Source: Flammeovirgaceae bacterium UBA5008
Lineage (GTDB): Bacteria > Bacteroidota > Bacteroidia > Cytophagales > Cyclobacteriaceae
Direction of reading: 5' to 3'
Assembly: GCA_002398365.1 (NCBI GenBank)
Contig: DGYK01000051.1
Span: 3,983-23,590, forward strand
Length of the DNA: 19,608 nt
The translations under genes were made by a program, and so were the position numbers. This document shows positions 1 to 7,492 of this stretch, piece after piece. Numbering within the stretch: the first letter of the stretch is position 1; every line of letters begins with the position of its first letter. Under the pieces are notes generated by a model. That model searched no databases, was not told the origin of the DNA, and saw only the letters and a list, made by a program, of their open reading frames with translations.

Positions 1-171
1 CGAAAAGTAGTCTACTCAGTGAGTTGGGTATTATTTTTTCTTTGTAACAGAGAAAAAAATTCAGCACACGATTGCAAAATGATGCTAAACGTAGGTATTG
101 TTCACAAAACAAAACACTGCAATCGAAATCGGAAAAAAAGAGAAAGAAAAAAAAAGGAAGTCTCTACAAAA
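1..171. other. Left-edge non-coding stretch, A-rich
   Basis: No convincing gene lies here. The plus strand has purine-rich runs, including nine A's near 150-158, which become T-rich tracts on the minus strand just after the stop of the LON-domain gene and could aid termination there. No GC-rich stem precedes them, so this is not a classical terminator. A weak AT-rich hairpin (TTTTTTCTTT / AGAGAAAAAA, about 34-56) is also present. Open frames through this stretch read as low-complexity Lys/Arg and do not look like protein. Confidence 0.5.
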
Positions 172-756
172 TCAATTCAGATGAAAAACATCTTTTGATT
201 TCTCAGCAAACTGTAATAATTCGAGTTGATAGGACAGTTGGCTTCCAATATATGTCAAGCGCTTCGCTTCATCCAGCGAAACTAATTTCAAGCGACTCGG
301 AAAATCCAAATTTAAATCATTCGCCATTTGCCAAAGGCTGATCGCACCAGTTGACTTAATATTCATGTGATTGGCAAAAGCTTGATAGCGCTCCAATAAA
401 GGTATCTGTGCGACTGCCTCGTGATTTACCTCCATCATCTGCACATCTCCACCCGGATACAACTTATCCTTGAATGTGCGGTAGAGTGTAGACATAGTAA
501 ATAAATCCAAACACTTTACAATGATATCTGATTCACCACCCGGATATCGCTTGATGACACTTTCCAATTTCACCCAGGAACCAAATTTGTTTTCGTTGAG
601 CGGATGGTTGAAATAAATCCCAAAGCCAATATCCTTCGTTTCAGCTTCTTGCAACAATTGTTTATAGCGTGGTTCAAAAATGTGCAATGGCACCAACTCT
701 CCCGGCAAAGGAAAAATGGAGAGCGGAAACATCGGTATTTTTATCAATTCACTCAT
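172..756 (-). CDS. LON peptidase substrate-binding domain protein
   Basis: A 194-residue stand-alone LON substrate-binding (LON_N/PUA-like) domain protein, cytosolic, with no ATPase or protease domain. The family signature is at the N-terminus: residues 8-31 run PMFPLSIFPLPGE and then LHIFEPRY, matching the 'PLFPL...PGE...L.IFEPRY' start of the LON_N fold. The length fits the short single-domain forms common in Bacteroidota, whose exact role is not established; binding of substrates or adaptors is the usual inference. It is the last gene of a minus-strand run after apt, 107 nt downstream. Its ATG overlaps by 4 nt (ATGA) the stop of a 27-codon ORF that carries a strong Shine-Dalgarno, while the gene's own start has none, so coupled translation is possible. 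The family call is firm; the function is not. Confidence 0.88.
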   Translation of the reverse strand: MSELIKIPMFPLSIFPLPGELVPLHIFEPRYKQLLQEAETKDIGFGIYFNHPLNENKFGSWVKLESVIKRYPGGESDIIVKCLDLFTMSTLYRTFKDKLYPGGDVQMMEVNHEAVAQIPLLERYQAFANHMNIKSTGAISLWQMANDLNLDFPSRLKLVSLDEAKRLTYIGSQLSYQLELLQFAEKSKDVFHLN

Positions 757-836
757 TCAGGATTTAAACAGATAAAAATTAGAATTGTTTCAAGTGTTGA
801 TAAATGCCATAGACGGTCGCTTGGCCATTTGGGCAT
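753..836 (-). CDS. Possible 27-codon leader ORF ahead of LON-domain gene
   Basis: A small ORF that starts MPKWPSDRLWHL and ends in a hydrophobic ETILIFICLNPE. An AGGAG lies exactly 6 nt before its ATG (843-847), unusual in a window where Shine-Dalgarno sequences are almost absent. Its TGA overlaps the ATG of the LON-domain gene as ATGA, the classic arrangement for translational coupling. It could be a leader peptide that recruits ribosomes for the downstream gene, a tiny membrane-active protein, or chance. I recognise no family. Confidence 0.35.
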   Translation of the reverse strand: MPKWPSDRLWHLSTLETILIFICLNPE

Positions 837-842
837 ATTTTT

Positions 843-847
843 CTCCT
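843..847 (-). promoter_or_regulatory. Shine-Dalgarno AGGAG of the 27-codon ORF
   Basis: AGGAG read on the minus strand, spaced 6 nt (AAAAAT) from the ATG at 836. It is the clearest ribosome-binding site noticed here; neighbouring genes mostly start without one. It is the main argument for translation of the small ORF. Confidence 0.45.
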
Positions 848-863
848 ATTGACTGTAATTATG

Positions 864-1397
864 CTAAAAGCGGATGAGATAATGGGGATTTACGTGAAAT
901 CGGCTCTCTAAAACAGACTGTCCCGGAAGGAAAGACAGATTAATCACAAAAGAATAGCCCGCTACGATGCCGCCCAGTTGCTGAATCATGTTGCCGGCAG
1001 CACTGGCCGTACCTCCGGTAGCCAACAGATCATCATGCACCAGCACGCGCATGCCAGCTGTAACTGCATCAGTGTGCATTTCAATGGCTGCTTCGGCATA
1101 TTCTAATTGATAGTGCTCTACTATCTTTTTGTATGGCAATTTTCCTGCCTTGCGAATGGGAATAAAAGGCAGCGACAACTCCTGTGCGATCAACGAACCA
1201 AAGATAAATCCTCTCGCCTCCACACCTGCCACTGCATCAATGGATTGATCTTTGAAGTTAGCTGCGATTGCTTTCACCACCTCTTTGCGGGCCACGTGGT
1301 GAGCTAACAGCGGTGTGATATCTTTGAATAAGATACCCGGCCTTGGAAAATCGGGGACATCACGTAGAAGCGGTCTTAATAATTCTTCGATCTTCAT
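864..1397 (-). CDS. apt: Adenine phosphoribosyltransferase
   Basis: Purine salvage enzyme that converts adenine and PRPP to AMP and pyrophosphate in the cytosol. The 177-residue length is typical. The N-terminal adenine-binding region is recognisable (VPDFPRPGILFKDITPL, residues 14-30), with VEARGFIFG at 59-67. The PRPP-binding loop sits at residues 118-131 as VLVHDDLLATGGTA, with the two acidic residues and the Gly-Gly-Thr expected for type I phosphoribosyltransferases. The gene begins 12 nt after the hutI stop, so it is probably cotranscribed with hutI. It shares the strand and neighbourhood with guaA, a second purine gene. No anomalies seen. Confidence 0.97.
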   Translation of the reverse strand: MKIEELLRPLLRDVPDFPRPGILFKDITPLLAHHVARKEVVKAIAANFKDQSIDAVAGVEARGFIFGSLIAQELSLPFIPIRKAGKLPYKKIVEHYQLEYAEAAIEMHTDAVTAGMRVLVHDDLLATGGTASAAGNMIQQLGGIVAGYSFVINLSFLPGQSVLESRFHVNPHYLIRF

Positions 1398-1409
1398 TAT
1401 CAGTTGATT

Positions 1410-2648
1410 TTATCGTGTCATCAAATTACCATTCAGGAAAACATGTTCAATCCAATTGGATCCGAACCGGTAAGGTAAGTAAGCGAATGAAGGAATTGGC
1501 TGAGTGATAATCAGGTTGGCCACTTTCCCCTTGGTAATACTTCCGTGTGTGTCCAGTAACTCCAAACAACTAGCGGTGTTTATCGATGCTGCGTTCATGG
1601 CTTCTTCGGGAGTCATTTTCATTTTTATGCACGCCAGCGAAATCATCAGCGGCATATTTCCGCTTGGCGCGCTGCCCGGATTGTAGTCGGAAGCAATGGC
1701 GAGAGGCAAACCTGCCAGCAACATTTGGCGGGCCGGTGGAAAAGGAAGTCCCAGAAAAAATGCTGCTCCGGGCAGAGCCGTGGGCATTACTTTACTATTC
1801 TTTAGTAAATCAATTTCTTCATCACCCATATTTTCCAAATGGTCGACACTCATCGCATTCATCTTCACCCCTACTTGTACACCGCCCGATCGGTTTAATT
1901 GATTGGCATGAATGCGGGGTTTCATTCCAAATTTTTGTCCGGCTTCAATAATTTGAATTGTTTCTTCGGGTGTAAAAAATCCTTTCTCGCAAAACACATC
2001 AATATAATCCGCTAACTTTTCTTCGGCTACGGCAGGAATCATTTCCTCTATCACCAACTTTAAGTAATCAGATTTGGAATGTTCGCGCGGCACGGCATGC
2101 GCTCCTAGAAATGTAGTCTTTACCACCATGCCCGTTTCTTTGCCAATGCGTTTGGCCACACGCAGCATCTTCACTTCATCTTTAACAGTTAAACCATAAC
2201 CGCTTTTGATTTCAACTGCTCCTGTACCTGATTGAATGATTTCCCACGCTCGGGGCAAGGAACGCTCCAACAACTCATCTTCTGAAATCGCCTGGAGTTT
2301 TTTTGCGGAGTTTAAAATACCTCCTCCTTTAGCAGCTATCTCTTCATAGCTGGCACCTTTAATCTTTAACACAAATTCTTCTTCGCGGCTGGCAGCAAAA
2401 ACGAGGTGGGTATGACTATCTACAAAACCGGGGAGTACGAACTTACCGGTGGCATTGATTACTTGCTTTGCTTGCCGGGGAGAATTTTGTTGTAGCCCGT
2501 AATCCGCAATCAAGCCGTCTTTCACTGCTATGTATGCATCAGAAAGAATGGGCAGGTTCGCCATTTCCGAGCCGCGTAAACAAGAGGGTGTGCTTTCTCG
2601 AATTTGAACAAGGCCCTTGATATTTTCGATCAGCAAGTCAAAGGCCAT
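1410..2648 (-). CDS. hutI: Imidazolonepropionase
   Basis: Third step of histidine degradation: hydrolyses 4-imidazolone-5-propanoate to N-formimidoyl-L-glutamate. A 412-residue amidohydrolase-superfamily enzyme, cytosolic and metal-dependent. Metal and active-site motifs are present in order: FVDSHTHLVFA with His79 and His81, EIKSGYGL at 146-153, GAHAVP with His184, IHANQ with His247, and SDYNPGSAP with Asp321. The start follows the stop of the preceding outer-membrane protein gene by only 8 nt, and apt follows after 12 nt. No hutH, hutU or hutG is in the window, so the rest of the pathway must be elsewhere or absent. The family assignment is secure. Confidence 0.97.
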   Translation of the reverse strand: MAFDLLIENIKGLVQIRESTPSCLRGSEMANLPILSDAYIAVKDGLIADYGLQQNSPRQAKQVINATGKFVLPGFVDSHTHLVFAASREEEFVLKIKGASYEEIAAKGGGILNSAKKLQAISEDELLERSLPRAWEIIQSGTGAVEIKSGYGLTVKDEVKMLRVAKRIGKETGMVVKTTFLGAHAVPREHSKSDYLKLVIEEMIPAVAEEKLADYIDVFCEKGFFTPEETIQIIEAGQKFGMKPRIHANQLNRSGGVQVGVKMNAMSVDHLENMGDEEIDLLKNSKVMPTALPGAAFFLGLPFPPARQMLLAGLPLAIASDYNPGSAPSGNMPLMISLACIKMKMTPEEAMNAASINTASCLELLDTHGSITKGKVANLIITQPIPSFAYLPYRFGSNWIEHVFLNGNLMTR

Positions 2649-2656
2649 AGTCGAAA

Positions 2657-3703
2657 TTACTTTCCGAACGATTCAACTTTGTAGTCGAGGTTGGTACCAA
2701 AAACGGGGAAAGAAATTTTGAACATCACATACAATCCCTGGCCGGTAATGCTGGGACGCAGACCAATTTCGCCACCATACGCCCAACTGAGGGTACGATT
2801 GAATTTGCCGTCTATGCCAGCCCTCACACCAAAGGAAGTAGTTTTTATTGCAGATGTAGAGTATTCGTTAACTGCCAGCGTGTTCGGATCGCGGTAGCTG
2901 ACAGGATCAACCGAAAGCCCGGGAGCGAAAATGACATCAAAGAAAACGGTGAGCATGCCATCGTCAATTCCTTCTTCGTATTTATCAAAACTGACCGCTA
3001 CATTTCTGAACCAGGATAGTGAGCCACCCAAGTAAACGTTGGTCGCATTCATATTGCTGAATACGCTAAATTCTTCCTGCTTGCTAGTGTTGATGTCGGT
3101 GATTGTTAAGGGTAAGCCAACACCATTGGCATCGGTAATATCAGCATTGGTGAGGCCTTGCGATTTCAGTGCACGATTTAAGTCAACGGTGCTGTTCCAA
3201 ACGATTCCACCTAAACGCACGCCATAAATCTTACGCACTTTGCATGGCACTTCGGCATGAAGCGGAACGGTTGATGCCCAGCGATTGCCTCTAAAGCTTT
3301 TTTTGTAAAGCACCATTTTGGTTTTTCCACTTTCGTCAAAATCTTTAATGTGGTAGGTACCTCCTAATTCAAAGTAGGTAAACGCATTGGGTTTGATGAT
3401 GACGTCACTATTATCTAAGGCAGCCTGACGGTTGAAATCAAAAAAGGAACTGCTGTAAGTCTTGCGGAAGTGAGCCTTGAAATCCATTTTATCTTTCAAG
3501 TAGTAGCTGGCCTCGAGTCCAAAGCCGGCATTAACATTGGTGGCAAACAATTCGCCATACAAAGGCTGGAAACCGATAAACAGTTTGTTTACTGAATAGG
3601 GCTCATCGTAGAGTTCTTCGTACGTAACAGCCGGCTTTTCCTTATTGTCTTGTGCCAACGCTGGGGTAGCCAAAAGCAGGCAAAAAATAAAGAACCTGTT
3701 CAT
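2657..3703 (-). CDS. Predicted outer-membrane protein, unknown function
   Basis: A secreted protein of about 348 residues that I do not recognise. It opens with a short signal peptide, MNRFFIFCLLLATPALAQ, cleaved after Ala-Leu-Ala. The mature part alternates polar and hydrophobic residues with many aromatic and glycine residues (for example FIGFQPLYGE, FGLEASYYLKD, FELGGTYHI, VYLGGSLSWF), and the end reads YVMFKISFPVFGTNLDY, which suggests an outer-membrane beta-barrel. This is inference; no named family is visible. The chosen ATG at 3703 starts the signal peptide directly; an ATG at 3715 adds MIGK, and the frame extends to a TTG at 3736. The gene precedes hutI by 8 nt and may be cotranscribed with it, although no functional link is obvious. 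Confidence 0.75.
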   Translation of the reverse strand: MNRFFIFCLLLATPALAQDNKEKPAVTYEELYDEPYSVNKLFIGFQPLYGELFATNVNAGFGLEASYYLKDKMDFKAHFRKTYSSSFFDFNRQAALDNSDVIIKPNAFTYFELGGTYHIKDFDESGKTKMVLYKKSFRGNRWASTVPLHAEVPCKVRKIYGVRLGGIVWNSTVDLNRALKSQGLTNADITDANGVGLPLTITDINTSKQEEFSVFSNMNATNVYLGGSLSWFRNVAVSFDKYEEGIDDGMLTVFFDVIFAPGLSVDPVSYRDPNTLAVNEYSTSAIKTTSFGVRAGIDGKFNRTLSWAYGGEIGLRPSITGQGLYVMFKISFPVFGTNLDYKVESFGK

Positions 3704-3858
3704 TTTACCAATCATAGGGGAGACTTGATTAATCAAAAAGTTAGGACAAATAAGTCTGTCATTATCTGATCTATATAAGTAATAGAACTTAAAGGTAATT
3801 AAAAGGGCGTTGATGGCTACAAATGTGTAAGTATTTCAGACAAATTGAGGTAAAAAAG

Positions 3859-5703
3859 CTATTTAACCTCCACCAATTCACCCATTTTAAAGGTTACGAA
3901 ACTGAAGTTTCCATTGTCGCGGGTGGGCTGAAGGCCAAAGCCAGAAGTTAAAAAACCCGGTATGGAAGCCCCATTTTGCAAACTATACGGAAAATTGGTG
4001 CCATAAGTACCCAGCGCCTTGCCCAGATTCATCATCATTTCAAACCCTTTGCGCGCATTGTCGGAAGGCAGCACACCATGCCGCTTTAAATAGGCATCGC
4101 GAAAATAAATGGCCGGGGCACTGATGGGTGAACAGAAATTAGGTGCGGCAAAAACCACCTGCGTTTTTTCAAGCTTCGAGTAGTCGGCTGAATTTTCTTC
4201 TAACCAAGCTTCTGTGCCCACTACTAATATGGAGTCTCCGCGGGTTTCTACACTGTTGACGACTTTGGTGTAGATCACGGGATCATCAGAAGCTACGAAA
4301 ATGCTGCCGATACTGTCTTTTTTCATGGTGAACTCCAGCGGATTTTTCCATTCATCGTACTTGGTGGCTTTGGCCAACTTATCTAAGATGCGGAACGAAG
4401 TTTCTAAACGTACCTCTTCGGCATAAACCACTTTCAACCCAAGCTCCAATGCCTTTTTGATATAGTTGAATGCCATCACCGAATCTTTCGGGCTTTCACC
4501 ATAATACACCAATGTTTTTTTGTTGGAAACATTTCTGGCCACCAACTCAGCCGATTTACGACCAATGGTTTCGTGGCTGGGTTGGTAAAGGAATGAGTAG
4601 GGATTATCCGCCAGAAAATCACTGTTGTTAGAAACCGGATTGACCACTACGTTGATTTGATTTTCGCGCGCAAATTGCTGGACCGGCTTGGCATCTTCGG
4701 CAAACAGCGGGCCGATGATTAAGTCCACTGACTTGAGTTCGTCTTGCTCTAACAGCGCTTTAGTCACTTCCGGATTTCGCTCAGTGTCATACGCAAGCAG
4801 GTCGATGTGAATTCCTGATTTCTCCAGCGAGTCTGATGCCAATTGCATGCCCTGATAGATATCGAGGATGGGTTGATTTTTTTTACGCTCGGGGCTTGGC
4901 TCTAAGGTGCTGGCGCGAAATGGCAACAGTGCTGCTACACGATAGCGTTCGCGAAAGATGGTTTGCCCCGGTGCGGTAGAAATGAAATCGGCTTCATTCC
5001 AATAATACTTTTGCAGAATGGATTGAAACAAATTCAGATCGAGGTCGCGGCTGGGCGATTGACCAATGACGGTAACTAAAGCGCGATCCACTTCGGGGTC
5101 GTTGGGGTTTTCTTCGCGCAACATTTTGGCAATCTCTACATCTTTGATTTTGGACAGGTGAACGCGCTTGATGGAGTCCAATTTTTCCTTCATCGATGGA
5201 TCGGTGATTTCGTTGGCCAACTTCATGGCGATGAAGTAGTCGCCACTTTCAAAATAAAGTTTAGATAACCACAAGGTGGCTTCATTCAATTGCGGCCAAG
5301 TGGGATATGTTTTGCGCAGGTGCGCGAACTGATTTTTGGCTACGGTAGAAAAACCAAGTCGCTGTGCCGATAGCGCGTAATAGAAGGTGGCATATTCGGC
5401 ATAGGAATTATTTTTATCGTACACCATGAGGGGATTGAAGGCATCCATGGCGGCACTATAGTTGGCCTGATTGAATAATTCTTTGGCTTTGCGGAATTGC
5501 TTTTTGAAATCTTGCGCCTGTGCAGCGAAGGCAAAACACAAAATGAGTAATGTAGTTGTGAACTTTGATGCGATAGCACGTTCGGCCAGGGATAGAAGCG
5601 AAAAGCCCGAAGTGGGTTGAGATGGTGCGTTGGCCGGACTTGTAGCGAATAGCCCGGTGCGCAGCAGGCCGCCCCTTATTTTCATTCGATACATCCAATT
5701 CAT
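3859..5703 (-). CDS. LpoA-like TPR plus periplasmic-binding protein
   Basis: A 614-residue exported protein. After a signal peptide (hydrophobic core about 49-60, cut near AQA-63), residues 64-210 form TPR-like helical repeats (KAKELFNQANYSAAMDAF; LSKLYFESGDYFIAMKLA). From about 255 comes a type I periplasmic-binding fold (Peripla_BP_6/LpoA-like): RVAALLPFRAS, DIYQGMQLASDSL, VDLIIGPLFAEDAKPV and INVVVNPVSNNS. TPR plus this fold is the architecture of LpoA, the activator of penicillin-binding proteins; many Bacteroidota relatives are annotated as ABC substrate-binding proteins. A periplasmic role in cell-wall assembly is inference. The start lies 14 nt after the guaA stop, suggesting cotranscription. 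Oddly, residues 10-46 form a GC-rich, repeat-like extension before the signal peptide, probably an in-frame insertion. Confidence 0.82.
   Translation of the reverse strand: MNWMYRMKIRGGLLRTGLFATSPANAPSQPTSGFSLLSLAERAIASKFTTTLLILCFAFAAQAQDFKKQFRKAKELFNQANYSAAMDAFNPLMVYDKNNSYAEYATFYYALSAQRLGFSTVAKNQFAHLRKTYPTWPQLNEATLWLSKLYFESGDYFIAMKLANEITDPSMKEKLDSIKRVHLSKIKDVEIAKMLREENPNDPEVDRALVTVIGQSPSRDLDLNLFQSILQKYYWNEADFISTAPGQTIFRERYRVAALLPFRASTLEPSPERKKNQPILDIYQGMQLASDSLEKSGIHIDLLAYDTERNPEVTKALLEQDELKSVDLIIGPLFAEDAKPVQQFARENQINVVVNPVSNNSDFLADNPYSFLYQPSHETIGRKSAELVARNVSNKKTLVYYGESPKDSVMAFNYIKKALELGLKVVYAEEVRLETSFRILDKLAKATKYDEWKNPLEFTMKKDSIGSIFVASDDPVIYTKVVNSVETRGDSILVVGTEAWLEENSADYSKLEKTQVVFAAPNFCSPISAPAIYFRDAYLKRHGVLPSDNARKGFEMMMNLGKALGTYGTNFPYSLQNGASIPGFLTSGFGLQPTRDNGNFSFVTFKMGELVEVK
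5570..5675 (-). repeat. GC-rich repeat-like insertion with two internal direct repeats
   Basis: On the minus strand two related units occur: CGGGCTATTCGCTACAAGTC... (5625-5656) and CGGGCTTTTCGCTTCTATCC... (5576-5609), each followed by GGCCAACG or GGCCGAACG. The block is clearly richer in G+C than the flanking coding DNA. It falls ahead of a signal peptide, where an insertion would be tolerated, and it keeps the frame. It resembles the short GC-rich dispersed intergenic repeats I associate with Bacteroidota genomes; that resemblance is from memory and unchecked. No second copy was noticed in this window. Confidence 0.5.
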
Positions 5704-5717
5704 AAATTCTTAGTTTT

Positions 5718-7244
5718 TTATTCCCACTCAATAGTTGCCGGTGGTTTCGAGCTGATGTCGTAGACCACGCGGTTGACGCCTTTTACTTTGTTAATGATAT
5801 CAGACGATACTTCGCTGAGGAACGCATGGGGAAGGTGCGCCCAATCGGCTGTCATGCCATCGACACTGATTACGGCACGCAGGGCAGCTACTTGCTCGTA
5901 GGTGCGCTCATCGCCCATCACTCCCACCGAGTAAACGGGCAGCAATACTGCACCGGCTTGCCACACTTGGTTATATAAATCGTGTTTTCTCAAAGCGCCA
6001 ATAAAGATACTGTCTACCTCCTGCAAAATCCGTACCTTCTCTGCGGAGATTTCGCCCAAGATGCGGATGCCGAGGCCGGGGCCGGGGAAAGGGTGACGCC
6101 CCAAAATAGTAGGATCGATTTGCAACGTTTTGCCTACCAAACGCACTTCGTCTTTGAAAAGTGTATTGAGTGGCTCGACTACTTTCAATTTCATCTTTTC
6201 AGGAAGGCCGCCCACATTGTGATGCGATTTGATAGTAGCGGAAGGTCCTTTGACCGAAACCGATTCGATCACATCAGGATAGATCGTGCCTTGGCCCAAC
6301 CACTTTACATCTGCAATGGCGTGCGCTTCTTCGTCAAACACTTCGATGAATGTTTTGCCGATGGCTTTGCGTTTGGCTTCGGGTTCGCTGAGGCCGCTGA
6401 GGGCCGCATAGAATTTAGCTTTGGCATCTACGCCTTTGATGTTGAGGCCCATGCCGCGGTAAGATTCCAGCACCTGCTCAAATTCGCCTTTGCGCAAGAG
6501 GCCGTTGTCTACAAAAATGCAGTAGAGGTTTTTGCCGATGGCGTGATGCACGAGCATGGCGGCCACGGTAGAATCGACACCTCCGGAAAGGGCCATCACT
6601 ACTTTGTCGCTGCCGAGTTTTGCTTTTAAGTCGGCTACGGTTGATTCTACAAACTGATCGGGCGTCCACTCTTGTGCGCAGTGGCAAATGTGGACGACAA
6701 AATTACGCAGCAGTTCTTTGCCCTGAGTGGAGTGTGTTACCTCGGGGTGGAACTGAATGCCGTAGATGTTTTCGTTTTTCTTTTTGAAGGCCGCCACCTT
6801 AACAGAAGGGGTGCTGGCGATGATATCGAATTGATCGGAAATGGAAGCAATAGTATCGGCATGCGACATCCACACTTGCGAATCGAGGGCGATTTCTTTC
6901 AGGAGGTCGTTGTGGTGATCGACTGATGAAAGCGTTGCGCGTCCGTATTCGCGGATTTGTGACGGGAGCACGGAGCCTCCGGTTTTGTGGGCGATTAGCT
7001 GAGCGCCATAGCACACACCCAAAACAGGCAAGTTGCCGAATTGAGCCAGGTCGACATCGGGAGAGCCGGCATCGCGTACGGAACAAGGGCTACCGGAAAG
7101 GATAATGCCTTTGATTTTGTCGGTAATGGCCGGAATATGGTTATAGGGGTGAATTTCGCAGTAGACATTGAGCTCGCGCACCCTTCGGGCGATAAGCTGA
7201 GTGTATTGAGAACCGAAATCGAGGATGAGAATTTGATCTGCCAT
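5718..7244 (-). CDS. guaA: GMP synthase (glutamine-hydrolysing)
   Basis: Last step of GMP synthesis: amination of XMP using glutamine and ATP, in the cytosol. With the ATG at 7244 the protein is 508 residues, a normal length. The N-terminal class I glutamine amidotransferase has its nucleophile Cys78 in GVCYGAQ and the His166/Glu168 pair in FHPEVTH. The ATP pyrophosphatase domain shows the P-loop SGGVDS at 220-225. The C-terminal dimerisation domain ends in the conserved KPPATIEWE. The frame also opens at a TTG two codons earlier (7250), but ATG-Ala-Asp-Gln is the usual family start. A TAnnTTTG box lies 3 nt before the ATG. The LpoA-like gene follows after 14 nt. Confidence 0.98.
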   Translation of the reverse strand: MADQILILDFGSQYTQLIARRVRELNVYCEIHPYNHIPAITDKIKGIILSGSPCSVRDAGSPDVDLAQFGNLPVLGVCYGAQLIAHKTGGSVLPSQIREYGRATLSSVDHHNDLLKEIALDSQVWMSHADTIASISDQFDIIASTPSVKVAAFKKKNENIYGIQFHPEVTHSTQGKELLRNFVVHICHCAQEWTPDQFVESTVADLKAKLGSDKVVMALSGGVDSTVAAMLVHHAIGKNLYCIFVDNGLLRKGEFEQVLESYRGMGLNIKGVDAKAKFYAALSGLSEPEAKRKAIGKTFIEVFDEEAHAIADVKWLGQGTIYPDVIESVSVKGPSATIKSHHNVGGLPEKMKLKVVEPLNTLFKDEVRLVGKTLQIDPTILGRHPFPGPGLGIRILGEISAEKVRILQEVDSIFIGALRKHDLYNQVWQAGAVLLPVYSVGVMGDERTYEQVAALRAVISVDGMTADWAHLPHAFLSEVSSDIINKVKGVNRVVYDISSKPPATIEWE

Positions 7245-7247
7245 TCG

Positions 7248-7255
7248 CAAAAATA
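7248..7255 (-). promoter_or_regulatory. Candidate -7 box TATTTTTG before guaA
   Basis: A perfect match to the Bacteroidota -7 consensus TAnnTTTG, ending 3 nt before the guaA ATG. If used, the transcript would begin at or beside the start codon. No clear -33 TTTG was found at the right distance, and the region is AT-rich, so chance is possible. Confidence 0.35.
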
Positions 7256-7310
7256 GTAATTAGGAGGTTAGTAAACCTAGGGGTGTGAGGGAAGGAAACG
7301 AGGTATTTTT

Positions 7311-7390
7311 TGTAATCAAACCGGTGCTTATATGCGATTGACCTACCGGAATATGTTTTCGGACGATCCTCTTGTGTAATCAACCGATGC
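7311..7390 (+). repeat. Pair of imperfect direct repeats upstream of the TA-like pair
   Basis: TGTAATCAAACCGGTGC (7311-7327) and TGTAATCAACCGATGC (7375-7390) differ by one deletion and one substitution, and their starts are 64 nt apart. They lie in the 242-nt divergent region between guaA and the DUF433 gene, which otherwise holds only a 5-bp hairpin (AGGTT/AACCT, 7265-7278) and the -7 boxes. They could be operator half-sites; no regulator is identified. Confidence 0.3.
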
Positions 7391-7480
7391 CCCCTTCATT
7401 TCAATGTCTAACTCAAGAATAGTGACTCGCAAGTTGGGCTAGATGAAAGTATGTTCAGGGCATTCGTACCTAATTTTTTG

Positions 7481-7488
7481 TATTTTTG
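7481..7488 (+). promoter_or_regulatory. Candidate -7 box TATTTTTG before the DUF433 gene
   Basis: Matches TAnnTTTG and ends 4 nt before the ATG at 7493, the same close spacing seen at guaA on the opposite strand. It would give a leaderless or nearly leaderless mRNA. No convincing -33 element was seen. Confidence 0.35.
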
Positions 7489-7492
7489 ATTA

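Noticed and set aside
34..56. AT-rich hairpin at the left edge as a terminator
   Set aside because: The stem has no G+C core, includes a wobble position and is not adjacent to a gene end.
72..341. 89-codon plus-strand frame overlapping the LON-domain gene
   Set aside because: It starts at TTG, its N-terminal half is low-complexity Lys/Arg from the A-rich tract, and the rest is antisense to a recognised gene.
5456..5731. A 91-codon frame on the minus strand across the guaA/LpoA-like junction
   Set aside because: It is out of frame with both genes. It reads through the GC-rich repeat block in another frame and has no signal or domain.
5982..6629. A 215-codon open frame on the plus strand antisense to guaA
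   Set aside because: It lies wholly inside guaA, its translation shows no recognisable motif, and its composition is that of a reverse-complement shadow.
7265..7278. AGGTT/AACCT hairpin before guaA as a possible purine riboswitch or attenuator
   Set aside because: The stem has only 5 bp, no aptamer-like three-way junction is visible, and if the -7 box at 7248 is real the hairpin would not even be transcribed.
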